64,000 nucleotides of DNA from Terriglobia bacterium (GTDB taxonomy: Bacteria; Acidobacteriota; Terriglobia; Bryobacterales; Bryobacteraceae), in contig JANYDS010000073.1 of the NCBI GenBank assembly GCA_025363475.1, positions 1 to 64,000 on the forward strand. The letters are read 5' to 3'. Made by a program: the position numbers and the translations under genes. The notes beneath the pieces were generated by a model. It saw nothing but the letters and a program-made list of their open reading frames with translations, ran no database searches and was not told the DNA's origin. Below, one piece after another: positions 54,601-63,524 of this stretch (its first letter is position 1; every line of letters starts with the position of its first letter).

Positions 54601-54802
54601 AGCCGGTGGCCAAACGCTCTGTCTGGTACTAACGCTGCTGGCTGTGCCGGTATTCTATTCGCTGTTTGAAGATCTGCAGGAACTACCGATATTCCGTAGA
54701 GTGGGGAAGAGTTTGGGGAATGTGAAGAAGTTGCTGCCGGGTAAAGAGAAAGTGCTTGAACCTGCGCTGCGGCGTGAACTGAATGACGGGGATACAGTAT
54801 GA
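51641..54802 (+). CDS. RND efflux permease (AcrB/HAE1-type)
   Basis: 1053 residues with 12 membrane helices and two large periplasmic loops, the usual AcrB plan. FPKVDIPTVQV at the N-terminus, IVIDDAIIVLENIYR with the proton-relay aspartates, and the second-half duplicate at GIVKKNAILQID are visible. It uses the proton gradient to expel drugs or solvents. The downstream TolC-like gene overlaps by four bases, so the three pump genes are one operon. Confidence 0.96.
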   Translation: MHALAQLCIKRPVFATMLILSLVVVGAFSYFSLGVDLFPKVDIPTVQVLIVDPGGSPEEIETEISKKVEDSVNTISGVDQVRSISSEGQALVVITFDLSKNGDVAAQEVQNKVNLITNELPQSAKVPIVAKFDPDAQPVLQVVVSSPRSLRDLTMIADKLIKQKLENASGVGQVRIVGGARREIHVLVDPDKLRAYNLTITDVFGALRSQNLELPAGTLKEGAKNFTIRTTGRITDPEQFSHIAIANRNGYVVKVSDIGRSEDSYVEPTTSSRLDGVPAVTLVVAKQSGVNTVNTARDIKARMAEIAASLPKDVKTEIIGDQSIFIEAAVNSIKEHLIEGGLFASIIIFLFLRNWRTTLIAAIAIPTSIISTFALMAAMGFTLNQITMLALTLMVGIVIDDAIIVLENIYRFIEEKHMPPMQAAVEGTSEIGLAVMATTLSLLAVFLPVGFMGGIVGRFMSSFGFTSAFAIAVSLLVSFTLTPMLSSRFIKPPAEGQKHNSSKDGFIYKWVDGTYTVLLKWSLAHRAWMVGFCLLTIASIVPLFMLVGKNFLPNDDQSQFNVLVRTPEGTSLAATTALTENIASDIRRMPGVQHTLMTAGGGANASVNTSSIFIKLVDLDQRTTTQSDFMQETRRFLKRYPKDIHSSVELVSSVGGNQSNAEIQYYIQGPDLGHLQKYSDELVKKISQIPGATDADTTLRSGKPEVRLLINRPRAADLGVSVLDIEQALNTLVAGQVASTFNAGDDQYDVRVRAEEEFRTSAEGLARMTVPSAKRGSVGLDEVVEIRQGSGPSAVNRINRQRQVTLTANTLPGGSQAAILSGISDAAAEINMDPDYKSGLDGTSKELGRAGYYFLLAFALTFIFMYIVLAAQFESFIHPITILLTLPLAVPFGILSLLVMHQTVNIFSGLGLLLLFGIVKKNAILQIDHTNGLRASGLPRYDAIVQANRDRLRPILMTTMALVAGMMPLVISNGTGAATNRSIGVLVAGGQTLCLVLTLLAVPVFYSLFEDLQELPIFRRVGKSLGNVKKLLPGKEKVLEPALRRELNDGDTV

Positions 54803-56466
54803 GACCGGTATTGATAGCGGTCATCGGCGCGGCAGCCCTGGTTGCACAGGAGAGCACTATGCCTCCCGTAAAGACCGTGGAGGTGCCTGCGCGGGTTGGG
54901 GTTCTGGGGTCAGTTACATTGGGGCTTCCGGAAGTGATTCAGCGCGTGCTGGCGAGTGACAGAGACCTGGTGATTTCCCGGATCCTCAGAGAAGAAGCGT
55001 CGTATAGCGTGAAGGGTGCGCGCGGCGTTTATGATGCGCGACTGGGTTTAAATGCCTCGAAGGTGAAGAGCGTGACACCGGTGACATCGCTGATTGGCGG
55101 CTCAGCCAACGGGAAGCTGACCAGCGCTCAGTTCATTGTAGATCCACAATTGAGCGGGCTTTTTCCTGCACTGGGCGGGTCTTATAAGGTGGATTTTTCA
55201 TCAGCACGTCAGGCCAGCGGCAGTACGTTCCTGACGCTGAATCCGCAGTATCCGACATCGCTCAATTTCAGTTTGAGCCAGCCGTTGTTGCGCGGGTTGC
55301 TATACGACGACAACCGGCACCGCATTGCTGTGGCGAAAAAGAATGTACAACTGACGAACGAACAATTCCGTCAGCGCGTTACGGATGTGATTACACAAGC
55401 CGTGCAGGCTTATTGGGAGCTTGATTTCGCGTATCGCAACTTACAGGTGCAGACCCAGGCCGTGACACTGGCGGAGCAACAGGATGCCAGTAACCGGCGG
55501 CAGGTGACGCAGGGTCTGCTGGCGCCTTCAGATGTGGTGGCAACACAGACTCAGCTGGCAACGTTCCAGCAGAACGTTTTCAGCGCACAGCAAACACTCA
55601 CGGTTGCAGAAAACAATTTGAAATCGCTGATGCTGCCGGACCGAACTGATCTGATGTGGGGAATGGCGCTGCAGCCTGAGGACCGCGACAATTCCCGTGC
55701 TGCGTTGCCCGCACTGGATGAAGCTGTAAAGACTGCCCTGGCAGGACGTCCGGAACTGGCAGAGAGCCAGCTCGCCATCGAAGTGAATCAACTGGATGCG
55801 CGGCTCAGCCGGGACCAGGCCAAGGCTCAGATTGACGCAGTGGCCTCGGTAAGTTCCACAGGCGTCGCCGGCCGGGTGATTGGACAGGCGAATCCGTTTA
55901 CCTCAAGCCTGGGACCGATTATTAACGGGATCAACAGCCTGAATGCTGCCGCCGGTTTGCCGCCCCTTGTGGTTTCATCCGGCACCAGCACAATTGCGCC
56001 GGTGTTTGTGGGTGGCTATGGGCAATCGCTCAGCGTGCTCGGGAACCACGATTACACAACCGCCCAGATTGGCGTCCAGATGTCGCTGCCACTGCGCAAC
56101 CGCACTGCACAAGCGCAGGTTGCGGTGGCAGGGGCGGAAGGGCGCAGACTCAAGGCCGTGCGCCAGCAGATTGAAATGGCGGTTGAACTGGATGTCAGAA
56201 ATTCGCTGCAGGCTGTAAGTTCAGCGCGCGGGCGTCTGGACGCCGCTGCCACGGCTCGCGAGTATGCGGAGCGTCAATATGGAAGTGAACAGCGCCAGTT
56301 CCAGGCGGGAACATCCACGGTGTTTCTGGTATTGCAGCGGCAGACGGATTTGATTGCGGGGCGGACACGTGAAGTTCGGGCACGGGCGGATTTGGGCCAG
56401 GCAACGGCCAGTCTGGACCGGGCGACGGCACGGACGATTGAATCGCAGGGTATTCAACTACAGTAG
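54799..56466 (+). CDS. TolC-family outer membrane protein
   Basis: 555 residues with a signal peptide. Two repeats of long coiled-coil helices (AVQAYWELDFAYRNLQVQTQ and VAGAEGRRLKAVRQQIEMAV) and beta strand sections give the outer-membrane-factor pattern. The segment PLLRGLLYDDNRHRIAVAK after the first beta region is typical of Acidobacteria TolC. It is the exit channel for the RND pump. A 204-bp gap follows before the oxidase operon. Confidence 0.93.
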   Translation: MRPVLIAVIGAAALVAQESTMPPVKTVEVPARVGVLGSVTLGLPEVIQRVLASDRDLVISRILREEASYSVKGARGVYDARLGLNASKVKSVTPVTSLIGGSANGKLTSAQFIVDPQLSGLFPALGGSYKVDFSSARQASGSTFLTLNPQYPTSLNFSLSQPLLRGLLYDDNRHRIAVAKKNVQLTNEQFRQRVTDVITQAVQAYWELDFAYRNLQVQTQAVTLAEQQDASNRRQVTQGLLAPSDVVATQTQLATFQQNVFSAQQTLTVAENNLKSLMLPDRTDLMWGMALQPEDRDNSRAALPALDEAVKTALAGRPELAESQLAIEVNQLDARLSRDQAKAQIDAVASVSSTGVAGRVIGQANPFTSSLGPIINGINSLNAAAGLPPLVVSSGTSTIAPVFVGGYGQSLSVLGNHDYTTAQIGVQMSLPLRNRTAQAQVAVAGAEGRRLKAVRQQIEMAVELDVRNSLQAVSSARGRLDAAATAREYAERQYGSEQRQFQAGTSTVFLVLQRQTDLIAGRTREVRARADLGQATASLDRATARTIESQGIQLQ

Positions 56467-56670
56467 CTAAACTGCCGGGTCGTCAAAACACACAGCGAAC
56501 CGAAGACCGCGCCTACAGCAGCGCCACTGGGTGTAGAGACCCGCTTTTCATGTCAATAGACACAAGCCCGCAGCCATCCGACGGCTGTCAATTGACGCAC
56601 GAGGCCTGTATTGAGTGGTTTGGAAGGGTCTGCGCTACTGGCCGCAGAGTTGCATTTAGTCCGGCCAGAC

Positions 56671-57678
56671 ATGAAATCCTTCATTCGTCTTGCCACCCTC
56701 GCCACCCTGGCCGCCCTGGCTGCGGGCGCAGCAATGGCGGGACAAATCACGAGTATCTTTCAGCCTTTAGCAACACCCGCTGACCAGGTTTACAGCCTGT
56801 CTGTGCTGGTCCTCAGCATTTGCGCTGGCGTCTTTCTGATTGTTGGCGGCCTGATGCTCTACGCGATCGTGCGCTTTCGCGGTGGCGGCAAAGATCACGC
56901 AACGGAGCCCGCGCAAGTCTACGGCAGCAATCAGATTGAACTGGCCTGGACGGTGATTCCCAGCCTGATTGTGGTGGTGCTGACCATAGCCACAGCGCGA
57001 ATTACTTCGGCAGTTCAGGACCACGCGATTCCGAAGGATGCGCTGCATGTAACCGTGATCGGGCATCAATACTGGTGGGAGTTTCAGTACCCGGATCTGG
57101 GCATTGTAACTGCCAACGAACTGCACGTTCCGGTGAATTCCAAAGACAAACCCAGAACCACCAGCCTTACTTTGAAAACGGCGGATGTGACCCATAGCTT
57201 CTGGGTGCCGGAACTGGCGGGCAAGACCGACCTACTTCCGGCCCAGACCAATTCCATGTGGTTTGATCCACGCCAGCCCGGCGTGTATCTGGGCAATTGT
57301 GCGGAATACTGCGGGACACAGCACGCGAAGATGCAACTGCGCGTGGTCGTTGATACGGCAGAAGACTTTGAGCACTGGGTAGCCCATCAGCAAGAACCGG
57401 CTGCGACAGAGGCAAGTGCGGTGCCATTTTTGACGTCAGCCTGCATCGCGTGTCACACCGTGCAGGGGACAGCAGCGCGCGGCAAACTGGGACCGGATCT
57501 GACTCACTTGATGAGCCGTCCGCAACTGGCCGCTTATGATTTGCCGAATACTCCACAGAATCTGCGTGCCTGGATTGAAAACCCGGAGGTATTCAAGTCG
57601 TCAAGCAGGATGCCTGCGGCGCATTTACCGGGTCAAAAGCTGGACGGTATCGCCGCGTATCTTTCAACCCTGAAGTAG
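56671..57678 (+). CDS. coxB: cytochrome c oxidase subunit II with cytochrome c domain
   Basis: 335 residues from the ATG at 56671. Signal helix and two membrane helices (about 40-65, 85-105), then the CuA domain: HQYWWEFQYPDLG, VTHSFWVPELAGKTD and the CuA ligands in GNCAEYCGTQHAKM. A C-terminal haem c (CIACH, about 265) makes it a caa3-type subunit. It accepts electrons from cytochrome c. It begins the oxidase operon. Confidence 0.95.
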   Translation: MKSFIRLATLATLAALAAGAAMAGQITSIFQPLATPADQVYSLSVLVLSICAGVFLIVGGLMLYAIVRFRGGGKDHATEPAQVYGSNQIELAWTVIPSLIVVVLTIATARITSAVQDHAIPKDALHVTVIGHQYWWEFQYPDLGIVTANELHVPVNSKDKPRTTSLTLKTADVTHSFWVPELAGKTDLLPAQTNSMWFDPRQPGVYLGNCAEYCGTQHAKMQLRVVVDTAEDFEHWVAHQQEPAATEASAVPFLTSACIACHTVQGTAARGKLGPDLTHLMSRPQLAAYDLPNTPQNLRAWIENPEVFKSSSRMPAAHLPGQKLDGIAAYLSTLK

Positions 57679-57694
57679 ACGGACTCACATAAAC

Positions 57695-59374
57695 ATGGCA
57701 TCCATCAATTACCCGATCCCTTACGCAGAGGAACGAAGGAAGCGCTCCATCTGGAGCATGCTCCTCGAAGACTGGATCTTTACCGTCGACCATAAACATC
57801 TGGGGTTGATGTACGTCATCATCGCCCTGCTGTTCTTTGTGGTCTCCGGGCTGTTCGGCGCAGTGATTCGCGCGCAGTTGATGTATCCGAATGGCCATGT
57901 CGTGACGGCGGATGTCTTCAATCGGATGTTCACGGTGCACGGCACCACGATGGTCTTCTTTGTCGGCATGCCGTTCATTGCGGGCCTGGCGAATTACCTG
58001 ATTCCGCTGATGATCGGCGCCCGCGACATGGCGTTTCCGCGCATGAATGCACTCGGCTTCTGGCTGACCCTGTTTGGTGGTCTGCTGTTGTTTTCCAGTT
58101 ATCTGATGCCGGCAGGCGCGGCGGGACACGGCGCGGTTCCTGACTTCGGCTGGTTCGCTTATGCGCCATTGACCGAGCGGGCGTTTTCTGAAGGAACAAG
58201 CGCAGATTTCTGGGTGCTAAGTGTGTTGATGAGCAGCACAGGCAGCACTTTAAGCGCCATCAACGTGCTCTCCACCACTCTGTGTATGCGAGCCAAAGGC
58301 ATGACGCTGGCGCGAATGCCGCTGTTCGTGTGGATGAACTGCGTAGTGGCATTTCAGATTCTGGTGGCGCTGCCACCACTTACCGCCGCACAAATTATGC
58401 TGATGATTGATCGCTTCCTGGGCGGGCATTTTTTCGATGCCTCTGCGTCGGGCGCAGCGATCCTCTGGCAGCATTTCTTCTGGCTCTTCGGACACCCGGA
58501 GGTTTACATTCTGATGATTCCGGGGTTCGCCTCGGTCACCGAAATTGTGCCGGTGTTCTCGCGCAAGCCGATCTTCGGCCGCCAGGCAATGATCGGGGCC
58601 AGTGTGGCTATAGGCTTTATCAGTCTGGGAGTCTGGGCACACCACATGTACACGGTGGGCATGCCATCGAAAGCGAACATTTTCTTCGCCGCCGCAACCA
58701 TGCTGGTGGGCGTACCGACGGGCATCAAGATCTTCAACTGGGTGGCAACCATGTGGGGCGGCAAGATTCGTTTTGCGACACCCATGCTGTTCTGTGTCGG
58801 CTTCCTGTTTCAATTCCTGATTGCGGGGCTGACAGGAATCATGCTGGCGGTGGCCCCGTTTGACTGGCAGTTGAAATCCTCTTACTTTCTGGTGGCGCAT
58901 TTTCATTACACGCTGATCGGCGGGCTGCTGTTCACGTTGTTCGCGGCCATCTATTATTGGTTCCCGAAAGCAACCGGCCGAATGCTGAGTGAAAACCTGG
59001 GCAAGTGGCATTTTTGGCTGCTGGTAGTTGGTTTCCATGTCACGTTCGATCCGCTGCATGTGGCAGGCTGGCTGGGGATGCCGCGACGCATCTACACCTA
59101 TCCGACCGGACGCGGCTGGGACACATGGAACTACATTTCGTCGCTGGGCGTCGGCATCCAGGCAGCCGCCATTCTCATCTTCGTCATCAATGTTCTGGTT
59201 TCCCTCTTTGTCGGGCAGCGAGCCGGTAACGATCCCTGGGATGCCTGGACGCTGGAGTGGGCCACCACTTCCCCGCCGGCCAAATATAACTTCGCTGTAG
59301 TCCCCGAGGTACACAGCAGCAGACCTCTGTGGGATTTGAAACATCCGGAAGATCCGGACTGGAAATATGAATAG
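57695..59374 (+). CDS. coxA: cytochrome c oxidase subunit I
   Basis: 559 residues with 12 predicted helices. Haem and copper ligands are visible: TVHGTTMVFF, GHPEVYILMIPGF (Glu and the cross-linked Tyr-His), AHHMYTVGM and LVAHFHYTLIGG. The XGHPEVY glutamate places it in the A1 subfamily of haem-copper oxidases. It reduces oxygen and pumps protons. It is 16 bases after coxB and overlaps the start region of coxC. Confidence 0.97.
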   Translation: MASINYPIPYAEERRKRSIWSMLLEDWIFTVDHKHLGLMYVIIALLFFVVSGLFGAVIRAQLMYPNGHVVTADVFNRMFTVHGTTMVFFVGMPFIAGLANYLIPLMIGARDMAFPRMNALGFWLTLFGGLLLFSSYLMPAGAAGHGAVPDFGWFAYAPLTERAFSEGTSADFWVLSVLMSSTGSTLSAINVLSTTLCMRAKGMTLARMPLFVWMNCVVAFQILVALPPLTAAQIMLMIDRFLGGHFFDASASGAAILWQHFFWLFGHPEVYILMIPGFASVTEIVPVFSRKPIFGRQAMIGASVAIGFISLGVWAHHMYTVGMPSKANIFFAAATMLVGVPTGIKIFNWVATMWGGKIRFATPMLFCVGFLFQFLIAGLTGIMLAVAPFDWQLKSSYFLVAHFHYTLIGGLLFTLFAAIYYWFPKATGRMLSENLGKWHFWLLVVGFHVTFDPLHVAGWLGMPRRIYTYPTGRGWDTWNYISSLGVGIQAAAILIFVINVLVSLFVGQRAGNDPWDAWTLEWATTSPPAKYNFAVVPEVHSSRPLWDLKHPEDPDWKYE

Positions 59375-59381
59375 GAGCGAT

Positions 59382-59975
59382 ATGCCTTCCGCTGCAATGA
59401 CTTTTGAAGCGAACACCAACGAGGTGCAGAACCTGGACCGCGGCAAGGTGGGGCTGATTTGCCTCATGCTCACCGAAACCGCACTGTTTGCGATCTTCGT
59501 CACCGCCTACATTTTCTTTCTGGGCCAAAGCACTACCGGGCCGCAGCCAAAGGATGTTCTGACGCTGCCCGTCTGGGCCACTATTTGTCTGCTTTCGAGC
59601 AGCGCCACGGTGGAACTGGCGGTACGGGCGCTGCACTCAGGTGCGACTGGGCGCTTTCAGCTTTGGCTGGGGGCCACCGTGCTGCTGGGTGCGGAATTCC
59701 TTCGCCAGACAGGAATCGAATGGAACAAACTGATCAACACAGATGGACTTACTATTTCAACTAACATCTTTGGCACCACTTACTTTTCGCTGGTGGGCCT
59801 TCATGCGACACACGTCGTGATAGGACTGCTGCTTCTGACCGGCTTGCTTCTAGCAGGCCTGACGGGCAAGGTCAAGGGACACGAACGACGGTTTGAGTTA
59901 GTCGGGTGGTACTGGCATTTTGTAGATGCGGTATGGATTGTAGTTTTCACAACCGTCTATGTGGTGGGTTTATGA
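59382..59975 (+). CDS. coxC: cytochrome c oxidase subunit III
   Basis: 197 residues from the ATG at 59382, which follows AGGAG by four bases (an ATG at 59367 overlapping coxA is an alternative). Five membrane helices; EVQNLDRGKVGLICLMLTE and GLHATHVVIGLLLLTG, with VGWYWHFVDAVWIVVFTTVYV near the end, are typical. The last codons overlap the start of the next gene. Confidence 0.94.
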   Translation: MPSAAMTFEANTNEVQNLDRGKVGLICLMLTETALFAIFVTAYIFFLGQSTTGPQPKDVLTLPVWATICLLSSSATVELAVRALHSGATGRFQLWLGATVLLGAEFLRQTGIEWNKLINTDGLTISTNIFGTTYFSLVGLHATHVVIGLLLLTGLLLAGLTGKVKGHERRFELVGWYWHFVDAVWIVVFTTVYVVGL

Positions 59976-60778
59976 AGCATATTGAGCTTCCGGCACCGAC
60001 TCCGTGGCCCATGGCCTTCGGTCTCTCCATAGCACTGTTATTTGCAGGCGTGGTCACGACACCGTACGTCAGTATGGTCGGCGGCGTTCTGTTTCTGACT
60101 GCGGCAGTGGGCTGGTGGAGGCAGGTGCTTCCGGCAGAACGCCACGAGCAGGTGGAAGTCAGGGGCGAAGTTACCGAACCTGCGTTCATTCCCCGGGGCG
60201 AAGTAGAGAGAATCCGCGTGGGTCAGGCAGGGCACCGTGTCCGTCGCATCTCGCGCACAAGGCCTTTCAGTGCGGCATTACGCGGGGGCATAGTGGGCGC
60301 GATTGGCATGGCTGCTGTCGCCTGTCTGTTTGGTTTGTTATCGCAGGGCAGCATCTGGTATCCCATCAACCTGCTGGCCGCCGCAGCTATACCTGATCTG
60401 GCTGCAGCAAGCGTGGAGCAGTTGCGACAGTTCAGCATGTCCGGCCTGGTGCTGGGGACTCTGATTCACGGAACCACCTCGCTGCTGGTGGGTTTGCTCT
60501 ACGCCGTGATGCTGCCCATGTTCCCTCGCGGCGCATTCTGGTGGGCCGGTCTGACTGCGCCGGTCCTCTGGACTGCCCTGAGCGCGGCTGGAATGGAGCT
60601 GGTTAATCCGGCTCTGAATGCCCGTATCGACTGGCGCTGGTTTATCGCTTCGCAGCTAGCCTGGGGTTTGACGGGAGGTTTCGTAATCGCCAGAACCGAG
60701 AGCATCGAGACGCTGGAAGATCTTCCGCTGGCCGTGCGGGCCGGTATTGAAACTCCCGGCGTCGATTTGCACCTCTGA
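59972..60778 (+). CDS. hypothetical oxidase-operon membrane protein
   Basis: 268 residues. The N-terminus (PAPTPWPMAFGLSIALLFAG) resembles bacterial oxidase subunit IV, but three or four further helices (AALRGGIVGAIGMAAVACLF, then SGLVLGTLIHGTTSLLVG) make it longer than that subunit. It overlaps coxC (ATGA) and the next gene (TGATG), so it belongs to the oxidase complex or its assembly. No known catalytic motif. Confidence 0.7.
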   Translation: MKHIELPAPTPWPMAFGLSIALLFAGVVTTPYVSMVGGVLFLTAAVGWWRQVLPAERHEQVEVRGEVTEPAFIPRGEVERIRVGQAGHRVRRISRTRPFSAALRGGIVGAIGMAAVACLFGLLSQGSIWYPINLLAAAAIPDLAAASVEQLRQFSMSGLVLGTLIHGTTSLLVGLLYAVMLPMFPRGAFWWAGLTAPVLWTALSAAGMELVNPALNARIDWRWFIASQLAWGLTGGFVIARTESIETLEDLPLAVRAGIETPGVDLHL

Positions 60779-62904
60779 TGGACCCCGTAGCCGCTGCCGT
60801 CTTTGCCTCCTGGCGCATCGAGCCGGGTCTGCTGCTGGTGCTGGTGGCTGCGGTTGCACTGTATATTCGCGGCTGGCACAAGCTTCGGCGCGAACTTCCT
60901 GACAGGTATACCAATGAGCGGCTAACGGCCTTCCTGAGCGGCGTGGCTCTGGTTTTTCTGGCTCTGGCCTCGCCGCTGGATGCCTTTGCCGGAATGCTTC
61001 TGCAGGTTCACATGGTGCAGCATCTGATCCTGATCATGGCTGCACCGGTGTTGATCTGGCTGGGGCAACCAATAATCCCGTTGATGCGCGGTTTGCCCGG
61101 CGCAGTCTTCACAAATGCGCTCGGCCCGTTTCTGGGCTGGCAGGCTTTGCGCCGCGCCGGTCGCGCGATCACACATCCGGTTGTCTGCTGGCTGGCACTG
61201 GCGCTTGCCGTGGTCTTCTGGCATCAGCCGCGCTGGTATGAACTGGGCCTGACGTCACCCGACTGGCATAAAGTGGAGCACCTTTGTTTCCTGTTCGCCG
61301 CGCTGCTCTTCTGGTGGCCAGTGGTGGGAGTGTGGCCGGGCAAACCGCAATGGTCCCGCTGGATGATGATTCCCTATCTGGTCTTCGCAGATATGGTGAA
61401 CACTGGAGTTTCAGCCTGGCTGGTGTTTTCCCATCACGTTGTCTATCCCACTTACGCGGCGGCTCCGCGTCTGTGGGGAATCTCCGCAATGGATGACCAG
61501 GCAACTGCGGGCGCACTGATGTGGGTACCCGGTTCGATTGCCTATCTGATCCCCGCATTTCTGCTGACCATGCAGGCCTTGAAAAGCGGGGAGCGCAGTA
61601 CTGCTGTACGCGCGGCGCGGCCTGCGGTGTTTGTACGACACGAGGTTTGGGATCTGCTGCGTGTGCCTCTCATCGGGCCGATCATGAGGCACCGCCACTT
61701 CCGCAGAGTGCCGCAGGCAGCGCTGTTCGCCCTGGCGCTCGCGGTAATGGTTGACGGCATGGCTGCGCGTTCACAGCCTGCTCCGCTCAATCTCGCAGGA
61801 GTGCTCCCGTGGACTTACTGGCGAGGCTTCACGATTGTGGCACTGCTGGCGGGCGGGAATTTTTTCTGCATGGCCTGCCCGTTCATGCTCACGCGCGACC
61901 TGGGCCGAAAATGGCTGCCGGCATCATACCGCTGGCCGGTGAGACTACGCTCAAAATGGCTGGCCGCAGGTTTGATCGCAGTTTATCTGTGGGCTTATGA
62001 GGCGTTTAGCCTGTGGGCCAGCCCGTGGTGGACGGCCTGGATCATCGCAGGCTATTTCGTCACCTCGTTCGCAATCGACGGAATCTTCGAAGGTGCGTCG
62101 TTCTGCAAGTATGTGTGTCCTGTGGGGCAGTTTCATTTTGTGAATTCGCTGGTCTCGCCACTCGAAGTCAAAGTGCGTTCCGCTGCAGTCTGCGATTCCT
62201 GTTCCACCCACGACTGCATTAAAGGGAATGCTCAGCAGCGCGGTTGCGAACTCCATTTATTTCAGCCGCAGAAACGCGGCAATATGGACTGCACGTTTTG
62301 CCTGGACTGTGTGCAGGCCTGCCCGACCGGAAATGTTGGAATCCTGCGCGTCGCCCCGGCAGCGGAGATCGGAACAAAACAGCGTTTGGACGTGGCTGTA
62401 CTCGCCATGGTTCTCGTCTTCGGCGCACTGGTCAACGCGGCAGGCATGGCCGGACCCGTGATGATGAAGCTGCACTCTGTCCACGGCGCTCTGACTGCGT
62501 TCTATGCTGTGGGGCTGATCGTCCCAGCCGCGCTTGTGGCGCTGGCCGGCAAGCGCACGGCCAGTTCGGCAATGGCGCTGGTTCCGCTGGGCGCAAGTAT
62601 GTGGGCTGCCCATCTCGGGTGGCATCTGGTCACAGGCTGGACCTCGCTGGGGCCAGTCGTCGCGCGGATTCTTAACAAAGCTGTAACAGTTTCCCCCGGG
62701 CAAACTCCCGACTGGCTCACCGGCGCGCAAATTCTTCTGATGGATACCGGTTTACTAATAACGCTGGCGGTGGTGTGGAGGGTTTCAGGAAAGAGGCTGG
62801 CTGCCGCTGCTCCATGGGTTGTGATCGCAGTTTCCTATTTCGCCGTAGCAGTTTGGGTGGTATTGCAGCCGATGCAGATGCGTGGCATGGTGATGAATCC
62901 ATGA
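60778..62904 (+). CDS. CtaG-like assembly protein fused to iron-sulfur domain
   Basis: 708 residues. The first 280 are polytopic and CtaG/Caa3-like (VQHLILIMAAPVLIWLGQP, PDWHKVEHLCFL). A second membrane part follows, with cysteine clusters on a cytoplasmic loop: CMACPF, CKYVCP, CDSCSTHDC and the CTFCLDCVQACP motif of a [4Fe-4S] ferredoxin fold, as in NapH/CcoG-type proteins. The fusion suggests that copper delivery to the oxidase is linked to redox chemistry. It overlaps its neighbours on both sides, so it is in the cox operon. Confidence 0.85.
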   Translation: MDPVAAAVFASWRIEPGLLLVLVAAVALYIRGWHKLRRELPDRYTNERLTAFLSGVALVFLALASPLDAFAGMLLQVHMVQHLILIMAAPVLIWLGQPIIPLMRGLPGAVFTNALGPFLGWQALRRAGRAITHPVVCWLALALAVVFWHQPRWYELGLTSPDWHKVEHLCFLFAALLFWWPVVGVWPGKPQWSRWMMIPYLVFADMVNTGVSAWLVFSHHVVYPTYAAAPRLWGISAMDDQATAGALMWVPGSIAYLIPAFLLTMQALKSGERSTAVRAARPAVFVRHEVWDLLRVPLIGPIMRHRHFRRVPQAALFALALAVMVDGMAARSQPAPLNLAGVLPWTYWRGFTIVALLAGGNFFCMACPFMLTRDLGRKWLPASYRWPVRLRSKWLAAGLIAVYLWAYEAFSLWASPWWTAWIIAGYFVTSFAIDGIFEGASFCKYVCPVGQFHFVNSLVSPLEVKVRSAAVCDSCSTHDCIKGNAQQRGCELHLFQPQKRGNMDCTFCLDCVQACPTGNVGILRVAPAAEIGTKQRLDVAVLAMVLVFGALVNAAGMAGPVMMKLHSVHGALTAFYAVGLIVPAALVALAGKRTASSAMALVPLGASMWAAHLGWHLVTGWTSLGPVVARILNKAVTVSPGQTPDWLTGAQILLMDTGLLITLAVVWRVSGKRLAAAAPWVVIAVSYFAVAVWVVLQPMQMRGMVMNP

Positions 62905-63398
62905 AGGTGTGTCTTTTGATCGCTGCGGTGCTGCCCTGTCTGCTCAAGGCGGACGGCGGGGCTGTAATTTTAAGGCAGGACACGTCGTCGTACACCGTGA
63001 CCGTGTTCGCGGCCCCCTTGCCTGTACAAACCGGTCCGTCCGACATCAGCATTCTGATTCAGAAGCGCGGCTCACTGGAGCCTGTTCTCGATGCTGAAGT
63101 GGAATTTGTCACGAGCGCCGGTTCGGTTCCAGCCACCCACGGCCAGGCGCAGAACAAACTGCTCTACGCCGCAATGGTGGATATGACACGAGCAGGGAAT
63201 ATACCTTGGTCCGCACGCGCGAACCGGGCAGGACACACCGAGGAGGTATCAGGCACCCTAAACGTTGGCGTCGCGCGAGCCCGCTCAGCGAATTGGCTTC
63301 GTTTCGCAATTCCTGCGCCTCTGGGAATCCTGCTGTTCACCATCCATCAATACCTGGCAGGCAACCGCAAAAAATCTGCCATTTTGATCATTCCTTAA
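62901..63398 (+). CDS. small membrane-anchored protein, YtkA-like
   Basis: 165 residues from the ATG at 62901, overlapping the previous stop. A signal peptide (ending LKADGG), a beta domain with YTVTVFAAPLPVQTGPSDI and EVEFVTSAG, and a C-terminal helix (FAIPAPLGILLFTIHQYLA). The beta part resembles YtkA/FixH-like domains found near oxidases and copper proteins. It may be a copper chaperone or assembly factor; this is inference. Confidence 0.6.
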   Translation: MKVCLLIAAVLPCLLKADGGAVILRQDTSSYTVTVFAAPLPVQTGPSDISILIQKRGSLEPVLDAEVEFVTSAGSVPATHGQAQNKLLYAAMVDMTRAGNIPWSARANRAGHTEEVSGTLNVGVARARSANWLRFAIPAPLGILLFTIHQYLAGNRKKSAILIIP

Positions 63399-63524
63399 CA
63401 TCCCTTAACCACGGCGCAAGTGGCTGTTGTATGATCGTCAACTGAGCCTTACTGGCCCCCGTTGCGGGTCGGCGGGGTGATGACAACAAACGACTGACCT
63501 GAACAATCGGGAATACTGACACGA

